Shown here in pieces: positions 1 through 5,529 of a stretch of DNA of 7,814 bases. Every line of letters starts with the position of its first letter. Within the stretch, counting starts at the first letter, position 1. The notes below the pieces were generated by a model. That model saw nothing but the letters and a program-made list of their open reading frames with translations. It was not told the DNA's origin and did not search any database. The translations under genes and the position numbers were made by a program. Source of the DNA: Clostridiales bacterium (GTDB taxonomy: Bacteria; Bacillota; Clostridia; Christensenellales; Aristaeellaceae); contig JAHZHX010000083.1 of assembly GCA_019420065.1 (NCBI GenBank), positions 1-7,814 of the forward strand, written 5' to 3'.

Positions 1-95
1 GTCCTGTCTACTTTTTTCTTCTTTTTGCCTGTTGCACTTACTATGATAATTCACACTATAAAGAAATAGTTGAGCGGCTGTCAGCGTAGAACAGG

Positions 96-437
96 TTATT
101 CTTTCATGCTATGCGTTCTTGCTTTCGAACCGAGAAATTCCAATAAAAGCTCCTGCTGTCGTTCTGGCAGTAATGACCAGCTATCCAGCATTGCTTTTTG
201 TTTAGAGGTAAGCGGAATGACTTTTGCGCCTTCTTCTGCGAAAAATTGTGATAAAGTGATGCCAAATCCTTTGCAAATTTTTTCCAAGGAAGCAATCGTG
301 GGCTGCTGGTTTTTACGATACCATGTGGATATGGTGGATTGGGGAATATCAGCTTGTGTTGCCAGCTCATATTCCGACCATCCGCGTTGCAGCCGCAATC
401 TGGTAATTTCATCAAGAATGCTTTTTATTTCCACCAT
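96..437 (-). CDS. Small Xre-family HTH transcriptional regulator
   Basis: A 113-residue protein, probably a cytoplasmic DNA-binding repressor. An HTH_3 (Cro/CI/Xre) domain spans about residues 9-65, with the helix-turn-helix near 22-43 (SEYELATQADIPQSTISTWY) followed by the family-typical 'P..ASLEKIC.GFGI.LSQFF'. The C-terminal ~40 residues (LTSKQKAMLDSW...ERQQELLLEFL) form a short amphipathic tail seen in small clostridial Xre proteins. The ATG at 437 is preceded directly by AAGGGG, too close for an ideal ribosome site; an in-frame stop lies just upstream, so only this ATG or the next codon (GTG) can start it. The gene stands alone, downstream of a promoter with a palindrome on its -35 box, which suggests autorepression. 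Base composition is more AT-rich than the rest of the window, so recent acquisition is possible. Target genes other than itself cannot be told. Confidence 0.85.
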   Translation of the reverse strand: MVEIKSILDEITRLRLQRGWSEYELATQADIPQSTISTWYRKNQQPTIASLEKICKGFGITLSQFFAEEGAKVIPLTSKQKAMLDSWSLLPERQQELLLEFLGSKARTHSMKE

Positions 438-463
438 CCCCTTGTATTTGCTGCTTCTTTATG

Positions 464-499
464 ATTATGTGTTATGATTCGTAATTGTCAGCAGCTGAC
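464..499 (-). promoter_or_regulatory. Promoter and palindromic operator of the small Xre gene
   Basis: Reading the minus strand, CTGACA (491-486) and CATAAT (469-464) are separated by 16 bp, each one mismatch from the sigma-A consensus, and lie about 27 bp upstream of the ATG at 437. A perfect inverted repeat GTCAGC-A-GCTGAC (487-499, plus-strand reading), flanked by AATT on both sides, covers the -35 box. Such placement is typical of operators bound by Xre/CI-type dimers. That the neighbouring Xre protein binds it is an inference. Confidence 0.45.
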
Positions 500-618
500 G
501 GAATTATTGTAAATGATTTTATGAAAATTGAAAATCAATACGGAATAGGAATGATGGTATAATTTGTATTGGTATGATTAGCCTGAGATATTGATAGGCT
601 ATCGCAATTTTATACTGC

Positions 619-1353
619 TTACAGCTCTGCTTCCAGCCGGACGCAGCGGCCGACAACCCGCAGTTCGTCCACCGCCACGATTTCGCTCTCGCAGGCGGCG
701 TCATAGCGCTGCAAAAGCACCTTGAAGTTATCCAGCCGCTTGACCAGGCGCAGCACGCGCCCCTGCGGGGTCTGGATCAGCATCATTGCGCCGTCCACCG
801 GCGAGGCGGCGGGAACGACCAGCACAATGTCCCCGCGCGTAACGCGGAAGCCGCGCATATCGTCGTCCGGAGCCATAAAGTAGAATACCTTGTCGGGCGC
901 GGCGCCTTCCACCTTGCCGTTTTCAACGGGCAGCAGGCGATGACCGACCTCCTTCATAACGGCGTTGTAAACAGGCACGCGCTTGAGCACGCTGGAAAGC
1001 GCGTCCAGCCAGATGGAACCGGTCACGCCGCTTTCCTCGGTCGCGGCGACCTTCTCTGCCTCCGGGCGGACGGCTTTTTTGCGCACGGTTGCCTGGGCGC
1101 GGTTCATTTCCTCAGAGGCGGATTGCAGGTCTACCGTGACCGCGATATCCTCCAGGCTGAAATCGGCCTCGGTCTGCTGCTGCAGCCCCATGGATTTGAG
1201 GATGCGGCGCGCCTGATCGTCGGCAATGATGCGTGTACCCAGTTCAACATCCAACAAAAATTTTTCGCTCACGCCGCATTTTTTGGCGACCTGCTTGGCG
1301 CTCAGTCCCCGGCGCGTGCGTTCGGTCTTAATCAAATCTCCCAAACGGCTCAT
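619..1353 (-). CDS. Xre-family regulator with degenerate LexA/S24-like C-terminal domain
   Basis: A 244-residue regulator. The N-terminal HTH (about 1-58: MSRLGDLIKTERTRRGLSAK, then QVAKKCGVSEKFLLDVE) is Xre-like. A polar linker (about 60-115) leads to a C-terminal domain resembling the LexA/CI S24 fold: 'MAPDDDMRGFRVTRGDIVLVV' style sequence at 160-180, then LRLVKRL (201-207) and a terminal LRVVGRCVRLE strand. LexA has Gly-Asp-Ser-Met where this protein has Asp-Asp-Asp-Met (163-166), so the nucleophile serine is replaced by Asp165; the lysine of VKRL (K205) aligns with the LexA catalytic Lys. The domain therefore probably serves dimerisation or ligand sensing without self-cleavage. Start: ATG at 1353 has GGAGGG 6 bases upstream; the frame is open further upstream, but that stretch carries the promoter. 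It is divergent from the exported hydrolase at 1488 and may control it. Confidence 0.85.
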   Translation of the reverse strand: MSRLGDLIKTERTRRGLSAKQVAKKCGVSEKFLLDVELGTRIIADDQARRILKSMGLQQQTEADFSLEDIAVTVDLQSASEEMNRAQATVRKKAVRPEAEKVAATEESGVTGSIWLDALSSVLKRVPVYNAVMKEVGHRLLPVENGKVEGAAPDKVFYFMAPDDDMRGFRVTRGDIVLVVPAASPVDGAMMLIQTPQGRVLRLVKRLDNFKVLLQRYDAACESEIVAVDELRVVGRCVRLEAEL

Positions 1354-1383
1354 GGTGTCCCTCCGTGTTTCATGATGGATATT

Positions 1384-1412
1384 AGTATACCCGTTTTTCA
1401 TAAAAATGGCAA
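1384..1412 (-). promoter_or_regulatory. Promoter of the Xre-S24 regulator
   Basis: On the minus strand TTGCCA (1412-1407), a 17-bp spacer and TATACT (1389-1384) form a good sigma-A-type promoter 30 bp upstream of the ATG at 1353. The spacer itself holds the near-palindrome TTTTTCATAAAAA (1394-1406, plus reading), a possible operator. The -35 box lies 12 bp from the -35 box of the divergent promoter, so one bound protein could affect both. Confidence 0.6.
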
Positions 1413-1424
1413 GAAAATCGTGAT

Positions 1425-1453
1425 TTGACAAAACTAACATCTGCGATTATAAT
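1425..1453 (+). promoter_or_regulatory. Consensus sigma-A promoter of the exported MBL-fold hydrolase
   Basis: TTGACA (1425-1430) and TATAAT (1448-1453) are both perfect consensus hexamers with the optimal 17-bp spacer. The start would fall near 1460, giving a leader of roughly 28 bases before the ATG at 1488. A promoter this strong would normally be active in growing cells unless repressed, and the divergent Xre regulator is the obvious candidate. Confidence 0.75.
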
Positions 1454-1487
1454 ACCCTTATCATTATTATTTATCAAGGGGAATGCA

Positions 1488-2384
1488 ATGCACAAGTACG
1501 CCTTTCTTGCCTGGCTGACGGTTCTATGCCTGCTGTTTGCGCCTTTGGCGCTGGCGGATGAGACGCGGCGCGTCTACCGCGCAGGGGAGAAGGAGCCTTT
1601 TGCGCAGGGGGAGGAAACCCTTGATCTGTATGTGTGCCCGCTGCTGGGGGCCGACTGCATGATCCTCATGACACAGGGGCAGACCATGCTGGTGGACATG
1701 GGCAAGGCCCGGGACTATGAAACGATCAAGGGCGTGATGGATACGCTGAGCATTGAGCGGGTGGACATTGCTTTCAACTCGCATCCGCATGACGATCATC
1801 TGGGCTCCATGAAAAAGATGCTGAACGACTATGAGATCGGCCTGTTCATGACGGCGTTCCCGGACAGCTATTCGGGGGAGAACGTGATCCAGAGCAGCAC
1901 GCTCAAGGCTGTGCGCGCGGCGGGGGTTTCTGTGCAGCGTGTGGAGGACGGCGATACGTTTTCGCTGGGCAACGCGCAGATGACGGTGATTCGCCAGACA
2001 AAATACAAAAATCCCAATCCGCTTTCGGCCATGCTCAAAATTGAGTTTGGCGATTGCAGTCTGCTGCTGACGGCTGATGTGATCGGCAGCGCGCAGCAGT
2101 ACTTGGCCGAAACGCATGATCTGAAGGCGGATATTTTCAAGTTTCCCCATCATGGACTGAACAAGGTCATGCTGGAATTTTTGCAGGATATTGATGCGGA
2201 ATACGCCTTTTTTACGCACGGCTATTCCAATACCAAGGATGCGCAGAAGGAACTGACCAAGTATGGTATTCCCTACGACTTTGCCACCTGGGGCGTGATC
2301 CATCTATCGACCAACGGCGAATACTGGCTGGTGGAGCAGGAGCTGACGGAGGAGGGCATGCGGTATACGGAAAAATACCGGTAA
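1488..2384 (+). CDS. Exported metallo-beta-lactamase-fold hydrolase, ComEC C-domain-like
   Basis: A 298-residue predicted secreted metal-dependent hydrolase. A Sec signal peptide covers residues 1-23 (hydrophobic core AFLAWLTVLCLLFAPLALA, likely signal peptidase I cut ALA|DE); no lipobox Cys is present, so it should be released or loosely wall-bound. The mature part is an MBL fold: metal motif H99-P-H101-D-D103-H104 (HxHxDH), then LTADV with D197 and FPHHG with H221/H222, the arrangement found in the soluble domain of ComEC/Rec2-type proteins. The ComEC membrane channel is absent, so this is a stand-alone hydrolase. Substrate is unknown; phosphodiester (nucleic acid) hydrolysis is an inference from the family. 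The ATG at 1488 was chosen because AAGGGG lies 6 bases before it and it opens directly onto the signal peptide; the frame is open upstream through the promoter. It is a single-gene transcript, closed by a strong terminator. Confidence 0.9.
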   Translation: MHKYAFLAWLTVLCLLFAPLALADETRRVYRAGEKEPFAQGEETLDLYVCPLLGADCMILMTQGQTMLVDMGKARDYETIKGVMDTLSIERVDIAFNSHPHDDHLGSMKKMLNDYEIGLFMTAFPDSYSGENVIQSSTLKAVRAAGVSVQRVEDGDTFSLGNAQMTVIRQTKYKNPNPLSAMLKIEFGDCSLLLTADVIGSAQQYLAETHDLKADIFKFPHHGLNKVMLEFLQDIDAEYAFFTHGYSNTKDAQKELTKYGIPYDFATWGVIHLSTNGEYWLVEQELTEEGMRYTEKYR

Positions 2385-2395
2385 AAATGAAGAGC

Positions 2396-2437
2396 AGCGG
2401 GCAGCTCATGGATGAAAGGATGAGCTGCCCGCTTTTT
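2396..2437. terminator. Intrinsic terminator shared by convergent genes
   Basis: A perfect 14-bp stem, AGCGGGCAGCTCAT (2396-2409) with its complement (2420-2433), has a 10-nt loop and is followed by TTTTT on the plus strand. It ends the hydrolase transcript 11 bases after its stop codon. On the minus strand the same stem begins just after the ATPase stop codon (2438-2436) and is followed by a looser T-rich tract, so it probably also ends the importer operon. Confidence 0.85.
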
Positions 2438-3203
2438 AATTGATTTCGCCAAGGTTATTGAATACGCGCAGGATCTCCTCCGTGGTGGTCTGCTGCTTTT
2501 CCGTGCCGCTGCGGTCCAAGGCAATTTTCCCGTGGTCGAGCATCAGCAGCCGGTTGCCGTACTCGACGGCGTAGCGCATATTGTGGGTAATCATAATCGC
2601 CGTCAGCCGTTTTTCGTGGATGACGCGGTCGGTCAGCCGCATGATGGTCTCCGCCGTGTGCGGGTCAAGCGCCGCCGTATGCTCGTCCAGGATGAGAAAG
2701 TCCAGCGGTGCCAGCGTGGCCATGGTCAGCGCCAGCGCCTGTCGCTGGCCGCCGGAGAGCGCGCCCACGCGCACATGCAGCTTGTCCTCCAGGCCCAGGC
2801 CCAGAATGGCCAGCTGCTCCCGGAAGAACGCCGTGCGCTTTTTGCTGATGCCAAAGGTCAGGTTGTAGGGGCGGCATTTGTTGTCGGCAAGCGACAGGTT
2901 TTCCAGGATCGTCATGTCCGGGCAGGCGCCCATGGCGGGGCTTTGATAGACGCGGCCGATATGGCGGTAGCGGCGGTATTCGCGCTGCGAGCGGATGCTC
3001 TTGCCGTTGATGAGCACGTCGCCGCGGTCAGGCGCAACCGCGCCGCAGATGATATTGAGCAGCGAGGTCTTGCCGCTGCCGTTGGAGCCGATCACGGAGA
3101 TAAAATCCTGGTCGTTGACGGTCAGGCTGAAGTCATCAAACAGCTTCGTTTCGCTGACGGAGCCGGGATTATAGGTTTTGCAGATGCCTTTAAGCTCGAG
3201 CAT
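2436..3203 (-). CDS. trpZ: ABC transporter ATP-binding protein, TrpXYZ-type importer
   Basis: A 255-residue cytoplasmic ATPase that would power uptake through the adjacent permease. All nucleotide-binding motifs are intact: Walker A GSNGSGKT (39-46), Q-loop Q87, signature LSGGQ (149-153), Walker B LDFLILDE ending at E174, D-loop TAALDP (176-181) and H-loop H207 (MITH). Length is normal for a single-domain importer ATPase. The sequence contains no Trp, as in its two partners. The ATG at 3203 has AAAGGAGG five bases upstream and lies inside the end of the permease gene (14-bp overlap), so translation is probably coupled. It is the last gene of the operon. Assignment to the TrpXYZ group rests on the gene set plus the UGG-specifier T-box; the ATPase alone does not define the substrate. 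Confidence 0.95.
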   Translation of the reverse strand: MLELKGICKTYNPGSVSETKLFDDFSLTVNDQDFISVIGSNGSGKTSLLNIICGAVAPDRGDVLINGKSIRSQREYRRYRHIGRVYQSPAMGACPDMTILENLSLADNKCRPYNLTFGISKKRTAFFREQLAILGLGLEDKLHVRVGALSGGQRQALALTMATLAPLDFLILDEHTAALDPHTAETIMRLTDRVIHEKRLTAIMITHNMRYAVEYGNRLLMLDHGKIALDRSGTEKQQTTTEEILRVFNNLGEIN

Positions 3204-4086
3204 GATGGCCTCCTTTGCCTTTTTCCAGGTTGCCCAGCGCCAGAATAATCAGGAAAAAAACGGCGGTGATGAGCTTGAGCAGGTTGGCCGGCAGTCCCAG
3301 ACTGATGGCCGCCTGGATGCAGGCCTTGTAGAGGATGCTGCCCACCAGGGCGCAGGTAGTGCCCTTGACAAAGGAAAGACGACGGAACAGCGTTACGCCG
3401 ATGATGACGGCAGCCAGGCCGAACACGATCTGCCCCGTGCCCATCATGGCGGAGAAGCTGCGCTGCTCGTGGCAGACCACGCTGCCGCACAGGGCGACCA
3501 GGGCGTTTGCCAGCATCAGACCGAAAATCTTCATGCGGCCGTTGTCCTGCGCCAGGGTAGTGACCAGCGTTGCGTTGCTGCCTACGGCGCGGAAGAGCAG
3601 GCCGTTTTTGGTTTTGAAGTACAAATCCAGCACCAGCTTTACCAGCAGCGCCAGAACGCAGGAAACGATCAGCTTGGAGAAGAGCAGCGGCGTCTGCGCG
3701 CCGACCAGCGCGCGGGTAAAGGGGGCGCTGAAGATCGTGGAGACCGCGCGGGGAACGGAGAGATTGGAACCGCCGATGCGCAGATTGATGGAGAACAGCG
3801 CTGTCATGGTGATGATGCCGGACAGCAGATCGCGCACCTTGAGATGTACATGGATCATGCCTGTGCACAGACCGGCCAACGCGCCGCAGCCCGCGGCGAC
3901 CAGCAGGGTCAGATAAGGATTCATGCCGCGGGTGAGCAGCAGCGCCGTGACGGCAGCTCCCAGGGGGAAGCTGCCGTCCACGGTCAGGTCAGGGAAATCA
4001 AGGATTTTGTAGGTGATATACACGCCGTAGGACAGCAGCGCGTAAATCAGGCCCTGTGTCAGCGTACTTATGCATAGATCCAGCAT
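3190..4086 (-). CDS. trpY: ABC transporter permease, TrpXYZ-type importer
   Basis: A 298-residue polytopic membrane protein of the BPD_transp_2 (LivH/RbsC-like) permease family. Hydrophobic segments lie near residues 10-27, 41-52, 57-78, 88-102, 135-155, 187-205, 218-235, 244-263 and 269-285. The motif DLTVDGSF (33-40) is characteristic of the permeases paired with PF04392 binding proteins, and GLLFRAVGSN...AQDNGR (162-184) is the likely ATPase-contacting loop. It should form the homodimeric channel with the ATPase encoded downstream. The ATG at 4086 is preceded by AAAGGAG with a 7-base spacer; only 12 bases separate it from the binding-protein stop codon. No Trp residue occurs in the protein, unusual for a multi-span membrane protein and consistent with expression under Trp shortage. 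Confidence 0.93.
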   Translation of the reverse strand: MLDLCISTLTQGLIYALLSYGVYITYKILDFPDLTVDGSFPLGAAVTALLLTRGMNPYLTLLVAAGCGALAGLCTGMIHVHLKVRDLLSGIITMTALFSINLRIGGSNLSVPRAVSTIFSAPFTRALVGAQTPLLFSKLIVSCVLALLVKLVLDLYFKTKNGLLFRAVGSNATLVTTLAQDNGRMKIFGLMLANALVALCGSVVCHEQRSFSAMMGTGQIVFGLAAVIIGVTLFRRLSFVKGTTCALVGSILYKACIQAAISLGLPANLLKLITAVFFLIILALGNLEKGKGGHHARA

Positions 4087-4098
4087 GCGGGTGCTCCT

Positions 4099-5091
4099 TT
4101 ATTCTTGGGCGGCTTGCCCATCGGCGCCGACGGTGATGGCCTTTTCGCCCAGCGCTTCCGGCAGCGAGATGTTCATGGCGCTCATGGCCTCGGGATTGAC
4201 GTAAATGCCGTACTCGGTAATGGTTTCATAAGGGATGTCGCTGGCCTGCGCCTCGCCGCGCAGCACCCGGGCGGCCATTATGCCGGTCTGGCGGCCCAGG
4301 GAGATGTATTCGATGCCGGCAGAGGCGACGCAGCCTTTTTTGACCTGTTCGATCTCGCTGCCGTATACGGGGATACCGGCGGCGTCCGTTTTTTCCAGGA
4401 TGGAGTCCAGCACGCCCACAACGGTGTTGTCGGTCAGGTTGGAAACAGCGTCCACCTTTTTGCTGATAAGCGTATCAATGGCCTGCGTTACCTCGGACTG
4501 CGCGGAAACGCCCAGCGCAACGATAGTAAAACCATAATCGGGAGCTTTGGCGGTGTATTCGGCAATGGCGGAAACAGAGTTCGGCTCGCTGACGGTATAA
4601 ACGATGCCGATGGTGGCAGCGTCCGGCTGCAGGGTGCGGATCAGATCGAGCTGCGCTTCCACGGGCAGCTTGTCCGAGGTGCCGGTGATGTTGCCCTCGG
4701 TCAGACCGGCGGCAACGGGGTCGGTGATGGCGGTGTAGATGACGGGAATGTCGTTGTCCTCCGTCGCATTGTAGCAGGCGGTAGCGCAGGGAGTGGCAAT
4801 GGCGCACATCAGCGCAACCTTGCGTGAGGCAAAGTTTTCGGCAATCTGCGCGGCCATGGCGTCGTCAAAGCTGGCATTTTGGTATTCCACCACAAAGTCT
4901 GTGCCTTCCACCAGGCCGGCATCCGCCAGCCCCATCAAAAAACCGATGCGGCAGTTGTCAAGGGAGCCGTGTTCGCCGTACTGGCTGATGCCGATGACGG
5001 GTATGGAGGATTGAGCGGAAGCGGCGAAGGGGAGGACGGCAAGCATCAGGGTAAGAACGAGGGTGAGAAAGAAAGAAAATTGCTTTTTCAT
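4099..5091 (-). CDS. trpX: ABC transporter substrate-binding protein (PF04392), predicted tryptophan binder
   Basis: A 330-residue exported binding protein of the ABC_sub_bind family, first gene of the importer operon. A Sec signal peptide (1-26, MKKQFSFFLTLVLTLMLAVL then PFAASA|Q) precedes two periplasmic-binding-type lobes: IPVIGISQYGEHGSLDNCR (about 30-48), YTAITDPVAAGL (119-130), NITGTSDKLP (134-143), IPVYGSEIEQVKKG (240-253) and GIEYISLGRQTG (259-270) are family-conserved pocket and hinge segments. No lipobox Cys follows the signal peptide, although Gram-positive binding proteins are usually lipoproteins. The protein has no Trp. The ATG at 5091 was chosen because it opens the signal peptide and AGGAG lies 9 bases upstream; the frame is open further up to 5256 but that DNA is riboswitch. 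Its ATG overlaps the stop of a possible 28-codon leader ORF (ATGA). Related PF04392 proteins bind other small ligands; Trp is inferred from the T-box. Confidence 0.93.
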   Translation of the reverse strand: MKKQFSFFLTLVLTLMLAVLPFAASAQSSIPVIGISQYGEHGSLDNCRIGFLMGLADAGLVEGTDFVVEYQNASFDDAMAAQIAENFASRKVALMCAIATPCATACYNATEDNDIPVIYTAITDPVAAGLTEGNITGTSDKLPVEAQLDLIRTLQPDAATIGIVYTVSEPNSVSAIAEYTAKAPDYGFTIVALGVSAQSEVTQAIDTLISKKVDAVSNLTDNTVVGVLDSILEKTDAAGIPVYGSEIEQVKKGCVASAGIEYISLGRQTGIMAARVLRGEAQASDIPYETITEYGIYVNPEAMSAMNISLPEALGEKAITVGADGQAAQE

Positions 5092-5174
5092 GGCGTTACG
5101 CTCCTGTCTTTTTGATAATAAAGAATGAAACCGGCGCATTTGCAGCCTCGCCATCGTTTGGTCAAAAGGAACAT
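5088..5174 (-). CDS. Possible 28-codon leader ORF, translationally coupled to the binding protein
   Basis: Starting at ATG 5174, a 28-codon ORF begins MFLLTKRWRGCKCAG and ends with TGA that overlaps the binding-protein ATG as ATGA. It has a better ribosome site than that gene: AAAGGAG (5190-5184) nine bases upstream, placed just after the T-box terminator so it is only in read-through transcripts. It contains one TGG (Trp) codon at position 8, while the three importer genes contain none. No family is recognised. It may be a coupling or attenuating leader peptide, or the AAAGGAG may be coincidental; conservation in relatives is untested. Confidence 0.4.
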   Translation of the reverse strand: MFLLTKRWRGCKCAGFILYYQKDRSVTP

Positions 5175-5201
5175 GCTGTCGCTCTCCTTTCCGATAAAAT
5201 G

Positions 5202-5236
5202 AAAAACCCCTGCCCCATCTGTATATGGGACAAGAG
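5202..5236 (-). terminator. T-box intrinsic terminator
   Basis: On the minus strand CTCTTGTCCCAT (5236-5225) pairs with ATGGGGCAGGGG (5218-5207) over 12 positions including G-U pairs, with a 6-nt loop, followed by TTTTT (5206-5202) and then CATTTTAT. It lies directly after the conserved T-box sequence and before the ribosome site AAAGGAG, exactly where the riboswitch expression platform should be. The strand exchange with the antiterminator was not fully resolved by eye. Confidence 0.85.
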
Positions 5237-5478
5237 CTGTAATCCTGCGGTACCACCCAAGTTGATGATGAAAATCATCCGCTTTATTCTCGCACGTATA
5301 TGCGAGCCATCTTGATAACGGGTATGGATCCCGTCAGTTGCTACTTGCGGCTTGCCGCTTTCGACTGCCCTCATAAGTCCATTCACACTGTCTGCTGCCT
5401 GCCGCATTTGCACCAACAGCGGCTCTCTGTAAGGGTCGGACAGCGTTACTTCTCTTAATCAAAGGTTTGGTTTGAAGT
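5202..5478 (-). promoter_or_regulatory. T-box riboswitch with UGG (Trp) specifier
   Basis: The minus-strand leader carries the T-box hallmarks in order. Stem I has the AGTA motif (in GAAGTAACGC, about 5453-5444), the GA-containing K-turn (GTCCGACCC), AGAGAGCC with GCTGTTGGTG (5428-5411), and the specifier-loop strand GTGAATGGAC. The lower and upper helices flanking the specifier loop pair (TAAG/CTTA and CGCTG/CAGTG). After GAA the specifier reads UGG (5381-5379), Trp. Further hairpins follow: GCGG-CAAG-CCGC, ACGGG/CCCGT (5334-5318) and CTCGCA/TGCGAG (5306-5289). The T-box TTGGGTGGTACCGC (5260-5247) supplies UGGU to pair with the tRNA acceptor end. Uncharged tRNA should favour antitermination and expression of trpXYZ. 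The UGGU fourth base suits discriminator A; bacterial tRNA-Trp has G, so the pair would be G-U. AUG (Met) read one base earlier is the alternative, but the GAA-codon-A spacing and the Trp-free operon favour Trp. Confidence 0.9.
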
Positions 5479-5483
5479 TGAGG

Positions 5484-5514
5484 ATAATGTATCATGGATC
5501 GGGTTTCTTGTCAA
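5484..5514 (-). promoter_or_regulatory. Promoter of the T-box/trpXYZ operon
   Basis: TTGACA (5514-5509) is a perfect -35 box; after 17 bp comes TACATT (5491-5486), with CATTAT (5489-5484) as a slightly offset alternative -10. Transcription would start around 5478, just before Stem I of the T-box. The -35 box lies 15 bp from the edge of the 10-bp-periodic array at 5530-5599. Confidence 0.65.
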
Positions 5515-5529
5515 GTCATTTTTTTCGGC

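Noticed and set aside
1..30. Left edge resembling an insertion-sequence end (GTCCTGTCTAC followed by a T-rich run)
   Set aside because: No partner inverted repeat, target duplication or transposase in the window; too little sequence to support it.
558..563. TATAAT on the plus strand as a promoter
   Set aside because: No acceptable -35 box at 16-18 bp and no plus-strand gene downstream before the minus-strand regulator.
575..607. Hairpin TAGCCT/AGGCTA downstream of the Xre-S24 gene as its terminator
   Set aside because: Only about six pairs with an 11-nt loop and no T-run on the minus strand.
1524..2303. Long minus-strand open frame opposite the MBL-fold gene
   Set aside because: His/Arg-rich with no recognisable domain; the plus-strand product has a signal peptide and an intact HxHxDH motif.
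2532..3248. Plus-strand open frame opposite the ATPase gene
   Set aside because: Composition typical of an antisense shadow; all ABC ATPase motifs are on the minus strand.
3178..4077. Long open frame on the plus strand opposite the permease gene
   Set aside because: Its product is Gln/Gly/Arg-rich low-complexity without a domain, a shadow of a GC-rich gene; the opposite strand encodes a clear permease.
5092..5256. N-terminal extension of the binding protein up to an ATG at 5256
   Set aside because: The extension runs through the T-box and terminator, has no ribosome site at its ATG, and would bury the signal peptide that begins at 5091.
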